64,000 nt of DNA from Chryseobacterium sediminis (GCF_008386505.1 NZ_VUNZ01000001.1:1915937-1979936), one strand, 5' to 3'. Shown: positions 1-8,156, counted from the first letter of the stretch. Program-made: numbers and translations. The notes: generated from the letters alone by a model not told the origin.

Positions 1-813
1 AGGTGTATAACGGATATTATCCTTTTTAGTCTGATAATCCTTTGCCAGATTACTGTAAGGGAAAGTAGGCGTTTTTGCACTTCCCAGCAAACCTTCCCAA
101 GAAGAATTGTCCGGCGCACTTTCAGTATATTGATTGATCGGAAGTAAGGTATTCCAGCCGTTTGCTACTAATTTTTCAGGAAGATTCTGAGAGTTGAATG
201 ATTTTACCCATTGAGGAAGATCATTCATATACCATGTACTGGTAATGAAGTTCCCTGTGCTGTCATCGAACCAGAAAGCTCCGTTTGGCGTATGTCCCGC
301 AGGAAGAATGGAAGCACGGTCTTTCAATGAAACACCAACAACTTTTCCCTGGAAGTTGGTTGCTAATCTCAATTCGTCAGTCACCGTAGTAGACCAAAGA
401 TTTTTCGGAGAGTGGCTTCCTGTTTTTGTATTAGTGGTTCCTACTGGCTGAACGCTCTCATCCGCAGTACAGTAAACACCTTTCCCTGTTTCCTTATCCG
501 TCCAGTCATTTCCGGCAATTCCGTGAATAGCCGGTACCGAACCCGTATAGATACACGTATGTCCCAAAGCTGTAATGGTAGGAACATAAGGAATATGTAC
601 ATTATTTAAGGAATATCCTGTATTCAAAAGTCTTTTGAAACCGTCATTTCCATATTTACCATAAAAACGGTATAAATAGTCCCAACGCATCTGGTCTACT
701 ACCAGACCTACAACTAATTTTGGTCTTTCCAGTTGGGTATTTCTGTTCTTCTGCGCATTGATTGTAACTACGGACAATAAAGTAGCTGCCGCAATTGAAA
801 TGTTCCTAAGCAT
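1..813 (-). CDS. pafA: PafA-type alkaline phosphatase (5' part; 3' end lies outside the window)
   Basis: Secreted phosphate-monoesterase of the alkaline phosphatase superfamily that releases phosphate from organic esters in the periplasm. The 271 residues visible begin with a signal peptide (about 1-20, ending VTINAQ). An aspartate follows at 40 (VVGLVVDQMRWDY), then the nucleophile region VPTITALGHT (77-86), GNDW with Asn102, and VSLKDRAS with Lys164 and Arg166. These match the known PafA residues Asp38, Thr79, Asn100, Lys162 and Arg164 with a constant offset of two, making Thr81 the predicted nucleophile. The C-terminal half with the remaining zinc ligands is outside the window. No obvious promoter box was fixed upstream. 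Family assignment is very secure; regulation cannot be judged from this sequence. Confidence 0.95.
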   Translation of the reverse strand, partial: MLRNISIAAATLLSVVTINAQKNRNTQLERPKLVVGLVVDQMRWDYLYRFYGKYGNDGFKRLLNTGYSLNNVHIPYVPTITALGHTCIYTGSVPAIHGIAGNDWTDKETGKGVYCTADESVQPVGTTNTKTGSHSPKNLWSTTVTDELRLATNFQGKVVGVSLKDRASILPAGHTPNGAFWFDDSTGNFITSTWYMNDLPQWVKSFNSQNLPEKLVANGWNTLLPINQYTESAPDNSSWEGLLGSAKTPTFPYSNLAKDYQTKKDNIRYTP

Positions 814-916
814 CCAAGTAAATTTTTATTGACAACAAATTTAAGGGTTTTGAAAGTTTTGGAGTGTGAAATTTTATTTAATTTTGATTATTGTACAATT
901 CATCAATCAACCTTCA

Positions 917-1702
917 ATGATTTTAGGCACATACTGGTATTTCAAATTTCCGGATCATTTATATGATTTCAGGTTTTTCAAATTTTATCCCGGATATGGC
1001 GGACATGCCGATAACTCTGCTGAACTGGCGGCAAGAGTTCAGGTGGAAAATACAGGTGAATTTATCAGAAAGCTGGAAAAATTAAAAGAAGACTTCAAAA
1101 ACACCTATTTGCACCTGAACATCAATAAAAATCAGCTCATTATCAATATTGGAGATTATCAGCTCTTTGATTTTCATTTTCAGCTGGCGGAAGAAATAGA
1201 AGAACTGTTAATTCGTGAGCATGCAGAATTGTTAGATTCCGATATTCCTTTTACCATACAATCCAGCAAAAGTTATGCTCCGGAAAGAGAAGAATTCAAA
1301 AATATAGAACACCGATTCATCCAAATGGTTGGTTCGGATTTCAAGACAAATAATGCTGAAAATTACACCATCAGAATTGATTGTAATCTGCCTTTACAGT
1401 ACAAAAAGGATTTCATCAATGACCTGACTAGAGTATGCAGAGAAGAAAATATCAATGTATTTTACTATAATGATTTTGATTGTAAAGATCATGGTAACCT
1501 GATGCTCTTTTTCAGCAATGGAAGACAATACAAAGAGTCTATTCAAAAGGTTGATATCAATTCGTTTGGAAAGAAAGTACGCCTGCTTACTCAAAAGTTT
1601 CCTCTTCATTTCGGACACTTCGGAAATTTCAAAGAATATCCTTTACATGGGCCTCATGTCAAACTCATGGTGGATGAAGAGTATATTTTAAATAAAAAAT
1701 AA
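917..1702 (+). CDS. Conserved hypothetical protein, about 261 residues
   Basis: I do not recognise a characterised family. The frame is open from an ATG at 866, but that start sits only about 50 bp from the divergent pafA start. The second ATG at 917 gives the more protein-like N-terminus MILGTYWYFKFPDHLYDF, so I chose it; the upstream version would add 17 hydrophobic residues (MKFYLILIIVQFINQPS) that could be read as a signal sequence. The body is charged and mixed alpha/beta with no membrane segment, many aromatic residues, and a His/Phe-rich stretch near the C-terminus (FPLHFGHFGNFKEYPLHGPH). The VOC gene follows 20 bp downstream, so the two are probably co-transcribed. Being a real gene is secure from length and codon use; function is unknown. 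Confidence 0.75.
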   Translation: MILGTYWYFKFPDHLYDFRFFKFYPGYGGHADNSAELAARVQVENTGEFIRKLEKLKEDFKNTYLHLNINKNQLIINIGDYQLFDFHFQLAEEIEELLIREHAELLDSDIPFTIQSSKSYAPEREEFKNIEHRFIQMVGSDFKTNNAENYTIRIDCNLPLQYKKDFINDLTRVCREENINVFYYNDFDCKDHGNLMLFFSNGRQYKESIQKVDINSFGKKVRLLTQKFPLHFGHFGNFKEYPLHGPHVKLMVDEEYILNKK

Positions 1703-1722
1703 AACCATTTTAATTCAATACG

Positions 1723-2115
1723 ATGATCAAATTCAAATATGTTATTCTGTATGTGGAAGATGTAGAGCAGTCTATGAGCTTTTATAAAAACACCTTCGGC
1801 TCTGAAATAAAATTCATTACACCTGAAAAAGATTATGGAGAGCTGCTGACGGGAGAAACCACTCTTTCATTCGCCTCTATCAGCCTCGCAGGTTCCAATA
1901 TTAAAAAAGGATTTTTAACTTCAAAAACAAAAGACAAACCTTTCGGAATGGAACTTGGGTTTACAACAGATAATGTAGAAGCCTTAGTAGAAAAAGCAAT
2001 AAAAAACGGAGCTGTACTCTATGAAGATATTGCAGTAAAACCTTGGGGACAAAAAACAGCTTATATTAAAGATCCCAATAATTATCTGGTAGAAATCTGT
2101 ACTGAAATTCAATAA
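1723..2115 (+). CDS. VOC (glyoxalase/bleomycin-resistance-fold) family protein
   Basis: A 130-residue single-module member of the vicinal oxygen chelate superfamily. It opens with the typical first strand and helix (KYVILYVEDVEQSMSFYKNTFG, residues about 4-25). It closes with the second half of the fold (GMELGFTTDNVEALVEKAIKNG, then KPWGQKTAYIKDPNNYLVEICTEI), where the terminal Glu is the usual metal ligand or its structural equivalent. Family members include glyoxalase I, dioxygenases and antibiotic-binding proteins; the sequence does not decide between them. It lies in a short same-strand run between the conserved hypothetical and the GNAT acetyltransferase (16 bp downstream), possibly one transcript. 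Fold assignment is strong; substrate is unknown. Confidence 0.88.
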   Translation: MIKFKYVILYVEDVEQSMSFYKNTFGSEIKFITPEKDYGELLTGETTLSFASISLAGSNIKKGFLTSKTKDKPFGMELGFTTDNVEALVEKAIKNGAVLYEDIAVKPWGQKTAYIKDPNNYLVEICTEIQ

Positions 2116-2131
2116 GCTTAAAATATCTGGT

Positions 2132-2668
2132 GTGGAAATAAGAAAATTACAAAAGCTAACCTCTGACCCGAGTGTAAATTGGGGACATAACGGCTATACA
2201 ACAGACAGAATATACGTCGTTTCATCTATTGAATTTGGCAGTTCTTTCGAGTTTATTTTAAAAGAAAAGGCTTTACCTTATACCAAAATCTGGGAAACCA
2301 CTTCTGAAGAATTTAATGAACTGAATACTCTTATTGAACAGGAAAATTCTTTCGGTGTGTTTGTTAATGAAGAACTTGTGGGCTGGATTATCTGTGAGTA
2401 CAGAACATGGAACAACAGTCTGTACATAGAAAACATCCTGATTGACGAAAAACACAGACGACAGGGAATCGGGATTATGTTGATTAAAAGTGCTATTAAG
2501 GAAGCCCGTAGATTAAACTGCAGAGTTATTGAACTCGAAACACAGAATACCAACTACCCAGCCATCCAGTTTTACAGAAGAATGGGATTCAATATTACCG
2601 GACTGAATACAAGGCTATACAACAATGTGGACGAGATCGCCCTTTTCATGACTTTAGATGTGGAATAA
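2132..2668 (+). CDS. GNAT N-acetyltransferase resembling streptothricin acetyltransferase
   Basis: Predicted acetyl-CoA-dependent N-acetyltransferase of 178 residues starting at a GTG; no better ATG is available because the fold needs the N-terminal residues. The acetyl-CoA-binding motif A is RRQGIG (about 109-114), preceded by the strand SLYIENILIDEKH and followed by IELETQNTNYPAIQFYRRMGF, the classical motif B. The stretch from YIEN to the C-terminus, with LETQNTN, FYRRMGF and LYNN, follows the pattern I recall for the streptothricin (nourseothricin) acetyltransferase Sat of Gram-positive bacteria and Campylobacter. Whether it acetylates streptothricin, another aminoglycoside-like compound or a cellular amine is not shown. 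It probably shares a transcript with the two genes upstream. Confidence 0.85.
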   Translation: MEIRKLQKLTSDPSVNWGHNGYTTDRIYVVSSIEFGSSFEFILKEKALPYTKIWETTSEEFNELNTLIEQENSFGVFVNEELVGWIICEYRTWNNSLYIENILIDEKHRRQGIGIMLIKSAIKEARRLNCRVIELETQNTNYPAIQFYRRMGFNITGLNTRLYNNVDEIALFMTLDVE

Positions 2669-2779
2669 ACCTGATAAAAAAGTAGTATTATAAAATATTT
2701 TAATTCCCATTATTTAAAACACTTGTCGGTGTGCTAATTTTTCTATATATTAGTAATCAACAAATTAAATATTATTACT

Positions 2780-3013
2780 ATGAAAAATTTAAAAAAACTA
2801 AAGAGAAGCCAGCTTGTGCTGATAAGTGGTGGTGACACTCCTTATGCACTATGTGATATTGATGGTAACTGCCCTCCTACAATAGGCTCATACTATTGCA
2901 GTGATGGTACTTGTTACAGAGTTTCCGGCGGCGGTGGCAGTAACCCAGGATGCAATGAACCAATGCGTCTTTGCCAGGAATGGGAAACCGGATGCGGATG
3001 TGTTTACATGTAA
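2780..3013 (+). CDS. GG-leader cysteine-rich peptide (bacteriocin-like precursor)
   Basis: A 77-residue precursor with the leader MKNLKKLKRSQLVLISGG, which ends in a double glycine at 17-18. Such leaders are found on bacteriocin-like and modified-peptide precursors of Bacteroidota and are normally cleaved by a peptidase-containing ABC exporter. The mature part would be about 59 residues with eight cysteines (25, 31, 40, 45, 58, 65, 72, 74), a Gly/Ser patch (VSGGGGSNPG) and the terminus GCGCVYM. Eight cysteines suggest four disulfides or thioether modification. No exporter, maturation enzyme or immunity gene is adjacent. It has its own upstream gap with a TTG (about 2729) and an AT-rich box, and a terminator directly after it, so it is probably monocistronic. 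Activity is not known. Confidence 0.8.
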   Translation: MKNLKKLKRSQLVLISGGDTPYALCDIDGNCPPTIGSYYCSDGTCYRVSGGGGSNPGCNEPMRLCQEWETGCGCVYM

Positions 3014-3040
3014 TATATTTTGTTAGATAAAATCTTGTGG

Positions 3041-3066
3041 AGGGCGGTTTTTACCGCTCTTTTTTG
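3041..3066 (+). terminator. Rho-independent terminator after the GG-leader peptide
   Basis: Stem AGGGCGGT (3041-3048), loop TTTT, stem ACCGCTCT (3053-3060) with one G-U pair, followed by TTTTTT. It separates the peptide gene from the TPR gene. Confidence 0.8.
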
Positions 3067-3110
3067 TTTTAAAAAATGCATATTTGCAATAAACTAATAT
3101 CAAAAGTCTC

Positions 3111-4181
3111 ATGATGCGACAAACTTGTTTTATAGCTGCAATCATTATTTTTTCATTTACACATGCACAAAAGAAGGCATTCAAATGTGTAGAAGTTCAT
3201 GATGCCATCAAACTCATTGATGAAGAAAAATATGACGAGGGTATTGCTATCCTGAAAGAATGCGAAAAAAAAGATCCAAAAGATTATACATATCCCTATG
3301 AAATTGCACTCGCCCATATCCGAAAAGAAGATTATAAAATTGCTATTTCACAATTGGAAAAAATTAAAGGATATTCAAATATAGATGACTATTATTATGC
3401 GCTTCTCGGAAATGCCTATGACTATGCAGATAACCCTGAACAAGCTATAAAGACTTATGATGAAGGATTGAAAAAATTTCCGTCTTCCGGAAAACTTTAT
3501 TTGGAGAAAGGAGTTGTCTTTGAACTTCAAAATAAAATGAATCAGGCCATTGAAAGCTACGAAAAAGGGATAAAGGCAGAACCGTCATATCCATCTAACT
3601 ACTACAGAATAGCTAAATTATTTTTAAATTCTAATAATCCACTGTATGGTCTCGTTTATGGTGAAATATTCTTAAATCTGGAACGCACCACTGCCCGAAG
3701 CCAGGAAATGAGTCAACTTTTATTTGACGGATATAAAAAAGCAGTGAAATTCACAGATAAAAATACTACCGTTGATCTTTGCCAAGCCTTTATCATTATT
3801 GAAAAAGACAGCAAGCCTGATGATCCACTCCCTTTCTGCCTCATGTACAGCGGATATTTTGCACTCGCTGCTGTTGACAAAAAAGAAATTAATCTGGAAA
3901 CGCTGTCAGACATCAGAAGAAAGGCAATAAAAGAATATTTTAAATACAAGAACAATCCATCAAACGTTTTGTTAAACTATCAAAAAATAATGGAGGAAAA
4001 AAATGTTTTTAATGCTTATAATCATTATCTGTTTCAGATAGGAGATAAGGATGCCTTTAAAACCTGGCTCACCGATAATAAAGCAGAATATGAGAAATTT
4101 GTAGACTGGTACACCAATGATAAAAACAGTCTAAAAATCAATAAAAAAAATCTGTATATCTCTGATCCTTTACCCAAATAA
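3111..4181 (+). CDS. Exported tetratricopeptide-repeat (TPR) protein
   Basis: A 356-residue protein with a signal peptide (about 1-20, IAAIIIFSFTHAQ), so it acts in the periplasm or envelope. TPR-type helix pairs run from about residue 28 to 160: EYDEGIAILKEC, EDYKIAISQLEKI, DNPEQAIKTYDEGLKKFPSS and NKMNQAIESYEKGIKAEPS, each with the usual small and aromatic positions. The C-terminal 170 residues are helical without an obvious motif. TPR arrays bind other proteins; the partner is unknown. Two adjacent ATGs (3111 and 3114) could both start it. It stands alone between a terminator and the Crp/Fnr gene, so its link to the peptide upstream is only one of position. Confidence 0.82.
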   Translation: MMRQTCFIAAIIIFSFTHAQKKAFKCVEVHDAIKLIDEEKYDEGIAILKECEKKDPKDYTYPYEIALAHIRKEDYKIAISQLEKIKGYSNIDDYYYALLGNAYDYADNPEQAIKTYDEGLKKFPSSGKLYLEKGVVFELQNKMNQAIESYEKGIKAEPSYPSNYYRIAKLFLNSNNPLYGLVYGEIFLNLERTTARSQEMSQLLFDGYKKAVKFTDKNTTVDLCQAFIIIEKDSKPDDPLPFCLMYSGYFALAAVDKKEINLETLSDIRRKAIKEYFKYKNNPSNVLLNYQKIMEEKNVFNAYNHYLFQIGDKDAFKTWLTDNKAEYEKFVDWYTNDKNSLKINKKNLYISDPLPK

Positions 4182-4307
4182 TATGGTGTTTTAACTTTAG
4201 ATTTTATAAAAGTATATTTTTGTAAAATCTTATCTGAGGAAGACTTGTTTCTACAAATAATCTATGAGAATTTCACTATTTTCGTAAAAACAGGATCACT
4301 CAATATC

Positions 4308-4880
4308 ATGCAAAATCTTCTGAAATACATCAGATCTCTCACCCCATTTTCTGACGAAAGCTGGAAAATACTTCAACCTGCTCTATCGGAAAGGAATTAC
4401 AGGAAAAATGAACTGATGATACAGGAAGGTGAAATCTGCAACTCTTTATTTTATATCGATAAAGGGTTTTGCAAAAGCTATTATGAAATGGACGGAGATA
4501 TTAAAAACACCGGATTTTTCTTTGAAAACGAAATTGTTACCAATATCAGCAGTTTTGGAAGCGGACAAAAATCAGAATTTAATATTATAGCTTGTGAGGA
4601 ACTTCAGGTTGTTATTTTTGATAAAACAAAACTATTTGAAGCAGCCGGAAATGCACCTGAAATTGAAACATTAGGACGCCATTGCATTCGGGAATTTGCT
4701 TCCAGACAAGGAGAATTTTCAGATTTGTTCAAACTTTACACGGCAAAACAAAGACTGGAATATATTGAATCCAAACATCCCGAAATGCTGCAACGTATCT
4801 CACTCACTCAGCTGGCTTCATTTCTTGGAGTAGCAAGGGAAACATTAAGCAGAATACGGAAACGAAGAATCACCCGTTAA
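4308..4880 (+). CDS. Crp/Fnr-family transcriptional regulator
   Basis: Predicted DNA-binding regulator of 190 residues. The N-terminal cyclic-nucleotide-binding-like barrel spans about 10-115 (RNYRKNELMIQEGEICNSLFYIDKGFCKSYYE in part). The C-terminal helix-turn-helix is LTQLASFLGVARETLSRIRK. The barrel lacks a clear cAMP-binding cassette and there are no Fnr-type cysteine ligands, as in many Bacteroidota members with unknown ligands. A TTG at 4245 would extend it by 21 residues that are not family-like, so I chose the ATG at 4308. A TAnnTTTG box (TATTTTTG, 4215-4222) lies upstream and would give a leader of about 80 nt. The glycolipid-binding-fold gene follows after 20 bp and is probably co-transcribed and perhaps regulated by it. 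Confidence 0.87.
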   Translation: MQNLLKYIRSLTPFSDESWKILQPALSERNYRKNELMIQEGEICNSLFYIDKGFCKSYYEMDGDIKNTGFFFENEIVTNISSFGSGQKSEFNIIACEELQVVIFDKTKLFEAAGNAPEIETLGRHCIREFASRQGEFSDLFKLYTAKQRLEYIESKHPEMLQRISLTQLASFLGVARETLSRIRKRRITR

Positions 4881-4900
4881 TTACATCCAAAACTATCTAT

Positions 4901-5452
4901 ATGAAAACACTAATCTGGCAGGGAATTCTTTACCAGTCCCTTGAATATTTTCATTTACAAACCAATGATAAAGGTTATACTGTAGAATCAAAAATCATCG
5001 GTTACCACGAAGGTAAAATATATGCTGTAAATTATAGAATCCTCACTGATAAAGACTGGATTGTTCAGGACTTTCTGGTAGAATCTGAGATAAATAACAT
5101 TCTAAGAACATTTGCTGGAAAAAGAAGCGGAAACCAATGGGAAATCAACAATACTTTACATCCGGAACTCAATAATTTCAAGTTTATTGACATTTCTTTA
5201 ACTCCATTTACCAATACTCTACCGATCAACAATTTAAAACTTTCAGAGAACAGCTCACAAAAAATAGATGTCATTTACATTGATGTACTCAACCAGCATA
5301 TCAGACCTGTTCAACAACAATATACAAGGACAGCATCCCATAAATATCTGTATGAAAATATTGAAAATGATTTTAAAGCTGAAATTTCAGTTGATGAAAT
5401 GGGATTAGTCATCAGCTACCCAGAATTATTTGAGAAAATTGCCAAACTCTAA
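4901..5452 (+). CDS. Putative glycolipid-binding-fold protein (PF06475 type)
   Basis: A 183-residue cytoplasmic protein matching the pattern of the family once called DUF1089. It shows an early Trp-rich strand (MKTLIWQGILYQSLEYF), a second strand with YAVNYRILTDKDW, the centre NNFKFIDISLTPFTNTLPI, and the late Tyr/Pro segment HIRPVQQQYTR followed by HKYLYEN. Family members have a curved beta-barrel compared with lipid-carrier folds; the glycolipid link is a fold-based prediction and has not been shown for this protein. It sits 20 bp behind the Crp/Fnr regulator, so the regulator and this protein probably form one transcript. No signal peptide is present. Confidence 0.75.
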   Translation: MKTLIWQGILYQSLEYFHLQTNDKGYTVESKIIGYHEGKIYAVNYRILTDKDWIVQDFLVESEINNILRTFAGKRSGNQWEINNTLHPELNNFKFIDISLTPFTNTLPINNLKLSENSSQKIDVIYIDVLNQHIRPVQQQYTRTASHKYLYENIENDFKAEISVDEMGLVISYPELFEKIAKL

Positions 5453-5506
5453 TCTCATAATTTCTAATCTTAGTAATAAACAGCCCCTTACAATTGTTAT
5501 TACTAT

Positions 5507-6424
5507 ATGAAAACAATCTCTGCACTACTCTTTTTGTTCATATCTCTGACTGTCGTTTCGGCTCAGAATCACCACTCTGAAGGTTTTTATGAAACTTCAG
5601 ATCACGTAAAAATCAAATATAAAGTCTCCGGAAAAGGAGAAGCCTGTTTCTATATTCCCGGAGGTCCAGGTCAGGGATACCCGTCTTTTGAACTGATGGG
5701 TGGAAATAATCTGGAACAAAGTATGCAGATGGTTTACATGGATCAGCGAGGTTCTGGGGAATCCGGTACATCAGAGAATTATCATCTTGATAAAATGATT
5801 CAGGATATTGAAGAATTGAGACAACATCTTAAATTGAAAAAAGTATTCTTACTGGCTCATTCTTTTGGTGGGATCATCGCGGTAAACTATGCCAAAAAAT
5901 ATCCTCAATATACGAAAGGACTCATTCTTGCCAATGTTACCCTCCATTTTCTGAATGATGAATCAGTTAAAGAGCAGATTGAATATGGAAACAGTCTCTT
6001 ACAGGCAAAGACCAAAGTTGTTCCTAAAGACAGTCTTTCATCCGAACTTTCAAAAATCAGCAGTGCTTTAAGGAAAAAAAGAATCGGGTATAAATTTCTG
6101 ACTGATGATATTGAAACCATAAAAGTATCTGATAAAATTGATTCTCTCCATCCCCGTATCATCGACTTTGGAATGGCAGTCATCTCAAAACCCAAAGATT
6201 TCCCTGAATATTATGCTGATTATGCTCCCATAACAAAAGACATTCATGTTCCTGTACTCATCATTACCGGAAAAAAAGATAAAGCAGTAGGAATCCAGCA
6301 CTATAAAACCTTTCAGTTTCCCAATCAGAAAGTAGTGTCCATTGATGGTGGGCATCTTTTGTACTACGAGAAAAATAAAGAATTTGTGAATACTGTTACC
6401 CATTTTGTGAAAACAACGAAATGA
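5507..6424 (+). CDS. Secreted alpha/beta hydrolase, proline-iminopeptidase-like
   Basis: A 305-residue serine hydrolase with a signal peptide ([20 protein letters not shown]), so it is periplasmic or secreted. It shows the oxyanion segment [11 protein letters not shown] (HGGPG-like), the strand [11 protein letters not shown] typical of the prolyl iminopeptidase group, the nucleophile elbow AHSFGG, and the catalytic Asp and His near the end ([10 protein letters not shown] and [11 protein letters not shown]). This group cleaves N-terminal proline residues or small esters and amides; substrate is not defined. It starts 54 bp after the glycolipid-binding-fold gene and ends at a strong terminator shared with the convergent mdh gene. 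Confidence 0.88.
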   Translation: MKTISALLFLFISLTVVSAQNHHSEGFYETSDHVKIKYKVSGKGEACFYIPGGPGQGYPSFELMGGNNLEQSMQMVYMDQRGSGESGTSENYHLDKMIQDIEELRQHLKLKKVFLLAHSFGGIIAVNYAKKYPQYTKGLILANVTLHFLNDESVKEQIEYGNSLLQAKTKVVPKDSLSSELSKISSALRKKRIGYKFLTDDIETIKVSDKIDSLHPRIIDFGMAVISKPKDFPEYYADYAPITKDIHVPVLIITGKKDKAVGIQHYKTFQFPNQKVVSIDGGHLLYYEKNKEFVNTVTHFVKTTK

Positions 6425-6469
6425 CAATGTATCTATAGTTTTTAAAATGATTTTTAAGGATTAAAAAAC

Positions 6470-6504
6470 AAAACTGGCTGTTTCAAATTGAAACAGCCAG
6501 TTTT
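6470..6504. terminator. Bidirectional terminator between the hydrolase and mdh
   Basis: Perfect 15-bp stem AAAACTGGCTGTTTC (6470-6484) / GAAACAGCCAGTTTT (6490-6504) with a 5-nt loop and T-runs on both strands. It serves the plus-strand hydrolase and the minus-strand mdh. Confidence 0.9.
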
Positions 6505-6539
6505 TATCTATTATAATTCCTGCTTAAAGCCGGTAATTA

Positions 6540-7466
6540 TTAAAATTTAAGATCTCCATTCACTTCTCTTACTGCATTAGCAGCTTCAGCAAATTTCAAT
6601 TGCTCTTCAGCAGTCAATGTTACGTTTACAATTGATTCTACTCCGTTTGCTCCGATGATAGCAGGAACACCAAGACAGATATCGTTTTGACCGTACTCAC
6701 CTTCAAGCATTAGAGAACAAGGGATCATTTTCTTCTGATCACATGCAATCGCCTGAACCATTACAGAAACTGCTGCACCTGGAGCATACCAAGCTGAAGT
6801 TCCTAATAATTTAGTAAGAGTAGCTCCTCCTACTTTAGTTTCTTCGATTACATATTTTTGCTGATCTTCACTTAAGAATTCAGTTACAGGAACACCATTT
6901 CTTGTAGCTTTACTCAATAATGGAAGCATACCTGTATCACTGTGAGCAGCGATTACCATACCGTCAACATCAGAAATTGGAGCTTCTAAAGCTTCCGCCA
7001 ATCTGTATTTGAATCTTGCAGAGTCTAATGCACCACCCATTCCGATGATTTTGTGCTTAGGAAGACCTGAAGTTTTGTGTACAAGGTAAGCCATAGTATC
7101 CATTGGGTTAGAAACCACAATGATGATTACTTCCGGAGAATGCTTTACTAAGTTTTCAGTAACTTCTTTCACGATACCAGCGTTGATACCGATCAATTCT
7201 TCTCTTGTCATTCCAGGTTTTCTAGGAATTCCCGAAGTGATTACTGCTACATGAGAACCTGCAGTTTTGCTGTAATCTCCTGTTGTACCCGTAATTTTTG
7301 TATCAAATCCGTTAAGAGATGCTGTCTGCATCAAGTCCATTGCTTTCCCTTCAGCAAACCCTTCTTTAATGTCTACCAAAACTACTTCTGAACAGAAGTT
7401 CTTCATTGCGATGTATTCCGCACAGCTTGCTCCTACAGCGCCTGCACCTACTACAGTTACTTTCAT
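6540..7466 (-). CDS. mdh: Malate dehydrogenase
   Basis: NAD-dependent oxidation of malate to oxaloacetate in the TCA cycle, cytoplasmic. The 308-residue protein is the LDH-like type of malate dehydrogenase. It has the dinucleotide motif GAGAVG (7-12), Asp32 at the end of the second strand (preference for NAD), the mobile loop IPRKPGMTREE with substrate arginines 82 and 88, SNPMD (119-123), GALDSARF with Asp148 and Arg151, and the catalytic His175 in AAHSDTG. Length is normal for the family. It has its own promoter box (7521-7528) and a bidirectional terminator, so it is monocistronic. It is physically near the phytochrome pair and 8 kb from sdhCAB; no regulatory link is visible. Confidence 0.97.
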   Translation of the reverse strand: MKVTVVGAGAVGASCAEYIAMKNFCSEVVLVDIKEGFAEGKAMDLMQTASLNGFDTKITGTTGDYSKTAGSHVAVITSGIPRKPGMTREELIGINAGIVKEVTENLVKHSPEVIIIVVSNPMDTMAYLVHKTSGLPKHKIIGMGGALDSARFKYRLAEALEAPISDVDGMVIAAHSDTGMLPLLSKATRNGVPVTEFLSEDQQKYVIEETKVGGATLTKLLGTSAWYAPGAAVSVMVQAIACDQKKMIPCSLMLEGEYGQNDICLGVPAIIGANGVESIVNVTLTAEEQLKFAEAANAVREVNGDLKF

Positions 7467-7520
7467 ATTGTTACTTTTTAAAATTATTTTTTGTTAGTTA
7501 AGTTTAAATTTGAAACTCCC

Positions 7521-7551
7521 CAAATTTAACAATTCCTGAAAAAATGCGCAA
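7521..7551 (-). promoter_or_regulatory. mdh promoter, Bacteroidota type
   Basis: On the minus strand the -7 box is TAAATTTG (7521-7528, matches TAnnTTTG) and a TTG (7549-7551) lies 20 bp upstream, close to the -33/-7 spacing known for the primary sigma factor of Bacteroidota. The -33 element falls in the loop of the hairpin at 7531-7564. Confidence 0.65.
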
Positions 7552-7564
7552 TTTTTCAGGAATT
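7531..7564 (-). terminator. Terminator-like hairpin after bphO, overlapping the mdh promoter
   Basis: Perfect 13-bp stem AATTCCTGAAAAA (7531-7543) / TTTTTCAGGAATT (7552-7564) with an 8-nt loop. It lies 20 bp past the heme oxygenase stop. The T-run after it is weak, so termination could be partial, and transcription of mdh might be influenced by read-through. Confidence 0.65.
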
Positions 7565-7583
7565 TAATTAGAATTAAAATAAA

Positions 7584-8135
7584 TTAGTTGACGTTCAGTA
7601 AAAACGTATACAGTTTTTTCGCGCCAGAAAGCACTTCATGGTAGTTTTCTTCAGCAACTTCCGTGTCCAGAACTTCTTTGAAATTCTTCCACATAGGCCC
7701 TGTATTTTCCTGATAACATCCGAAAAAGTTAAAAGTAACTTCATCAAAACCTTCCGTTTTAGAAAGCTGTTTGGCAATTACGTTCCCGCCAAGTGTAGAA
7801 CCTTCAATTACATACATCGCGCCAAGCGCTTCATGCTCATTGCTGAATTCAAGATTGTGGGAAGCTTCCTGATTCTCCAGGGAAAGGCTTTTCAGATCTT
7901 TTTCAATAAGAGAAAGCTTCTTTCTTTCGTCAAGCTGAAGTTTTTCTGCATACTTATCAGAAAGGCTGCTGAAAATTTTATCTTCGCTGTGAAGAAGCAT
8001 CAGGTAATTGGTATGAATGATTTTTTTATAATCCTCTAAGGTGAAAGTTTTGTTAAAAATCTTTTCAGAATTAAAAAGTTTCTCTGCTGCATCGTGATAA
8101 TCTGCTGTATTCTGTTTAAGATATTCTGATACCAT
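7584..8135 (-). CDS. bphO: Biliverdin-producing heme oxygenase
   Basis: Opens heme to biliverdin, iron and CO, here probably to supply the chromophore of the phytochrome encoded just upstream in the same operon. The 183-residue protein has the family length. His14 in NTADYHDAAEKLF is the expected proximal heme ligand, and YVIEGSTLGGNVIAKQL (about 108-124) is the distal-helix signature with the flexible glycines. The gene follows bphP by 21 bp on the same strand, which is the standard phytochrome-heme oxygenase pairing. An iron-acquisition role cannot be excluded, but nothing nearby supports it. The reductant partner is not in the window. Confidence 0.92.
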   Translation of the reverse strand: MVSEYLKQNTADYHDAAEKLFNSEKIFNKTFTLEDYKKIIHTNYLMLLHSEDKIFSSLSDKYAEKLQLDERKKLSLIEKDLKSLSLENQEASHNLEFSNEHEALGAMYVIEGSTLGGNVIAKQLSKTEGFDEVTFNFFGCYQENTGPMWKNFKEVLDTEVAEENYHEVLSGAKKLYTFLLNVN

Positions 8136-8156
8136 AAATAACGTTTTAAAAGTTTC

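Noticed and set aside
245..609. Two short plus-strand frames within pafA
   Set aside because: Antisense shadows of a well-defined phosphatase gene.
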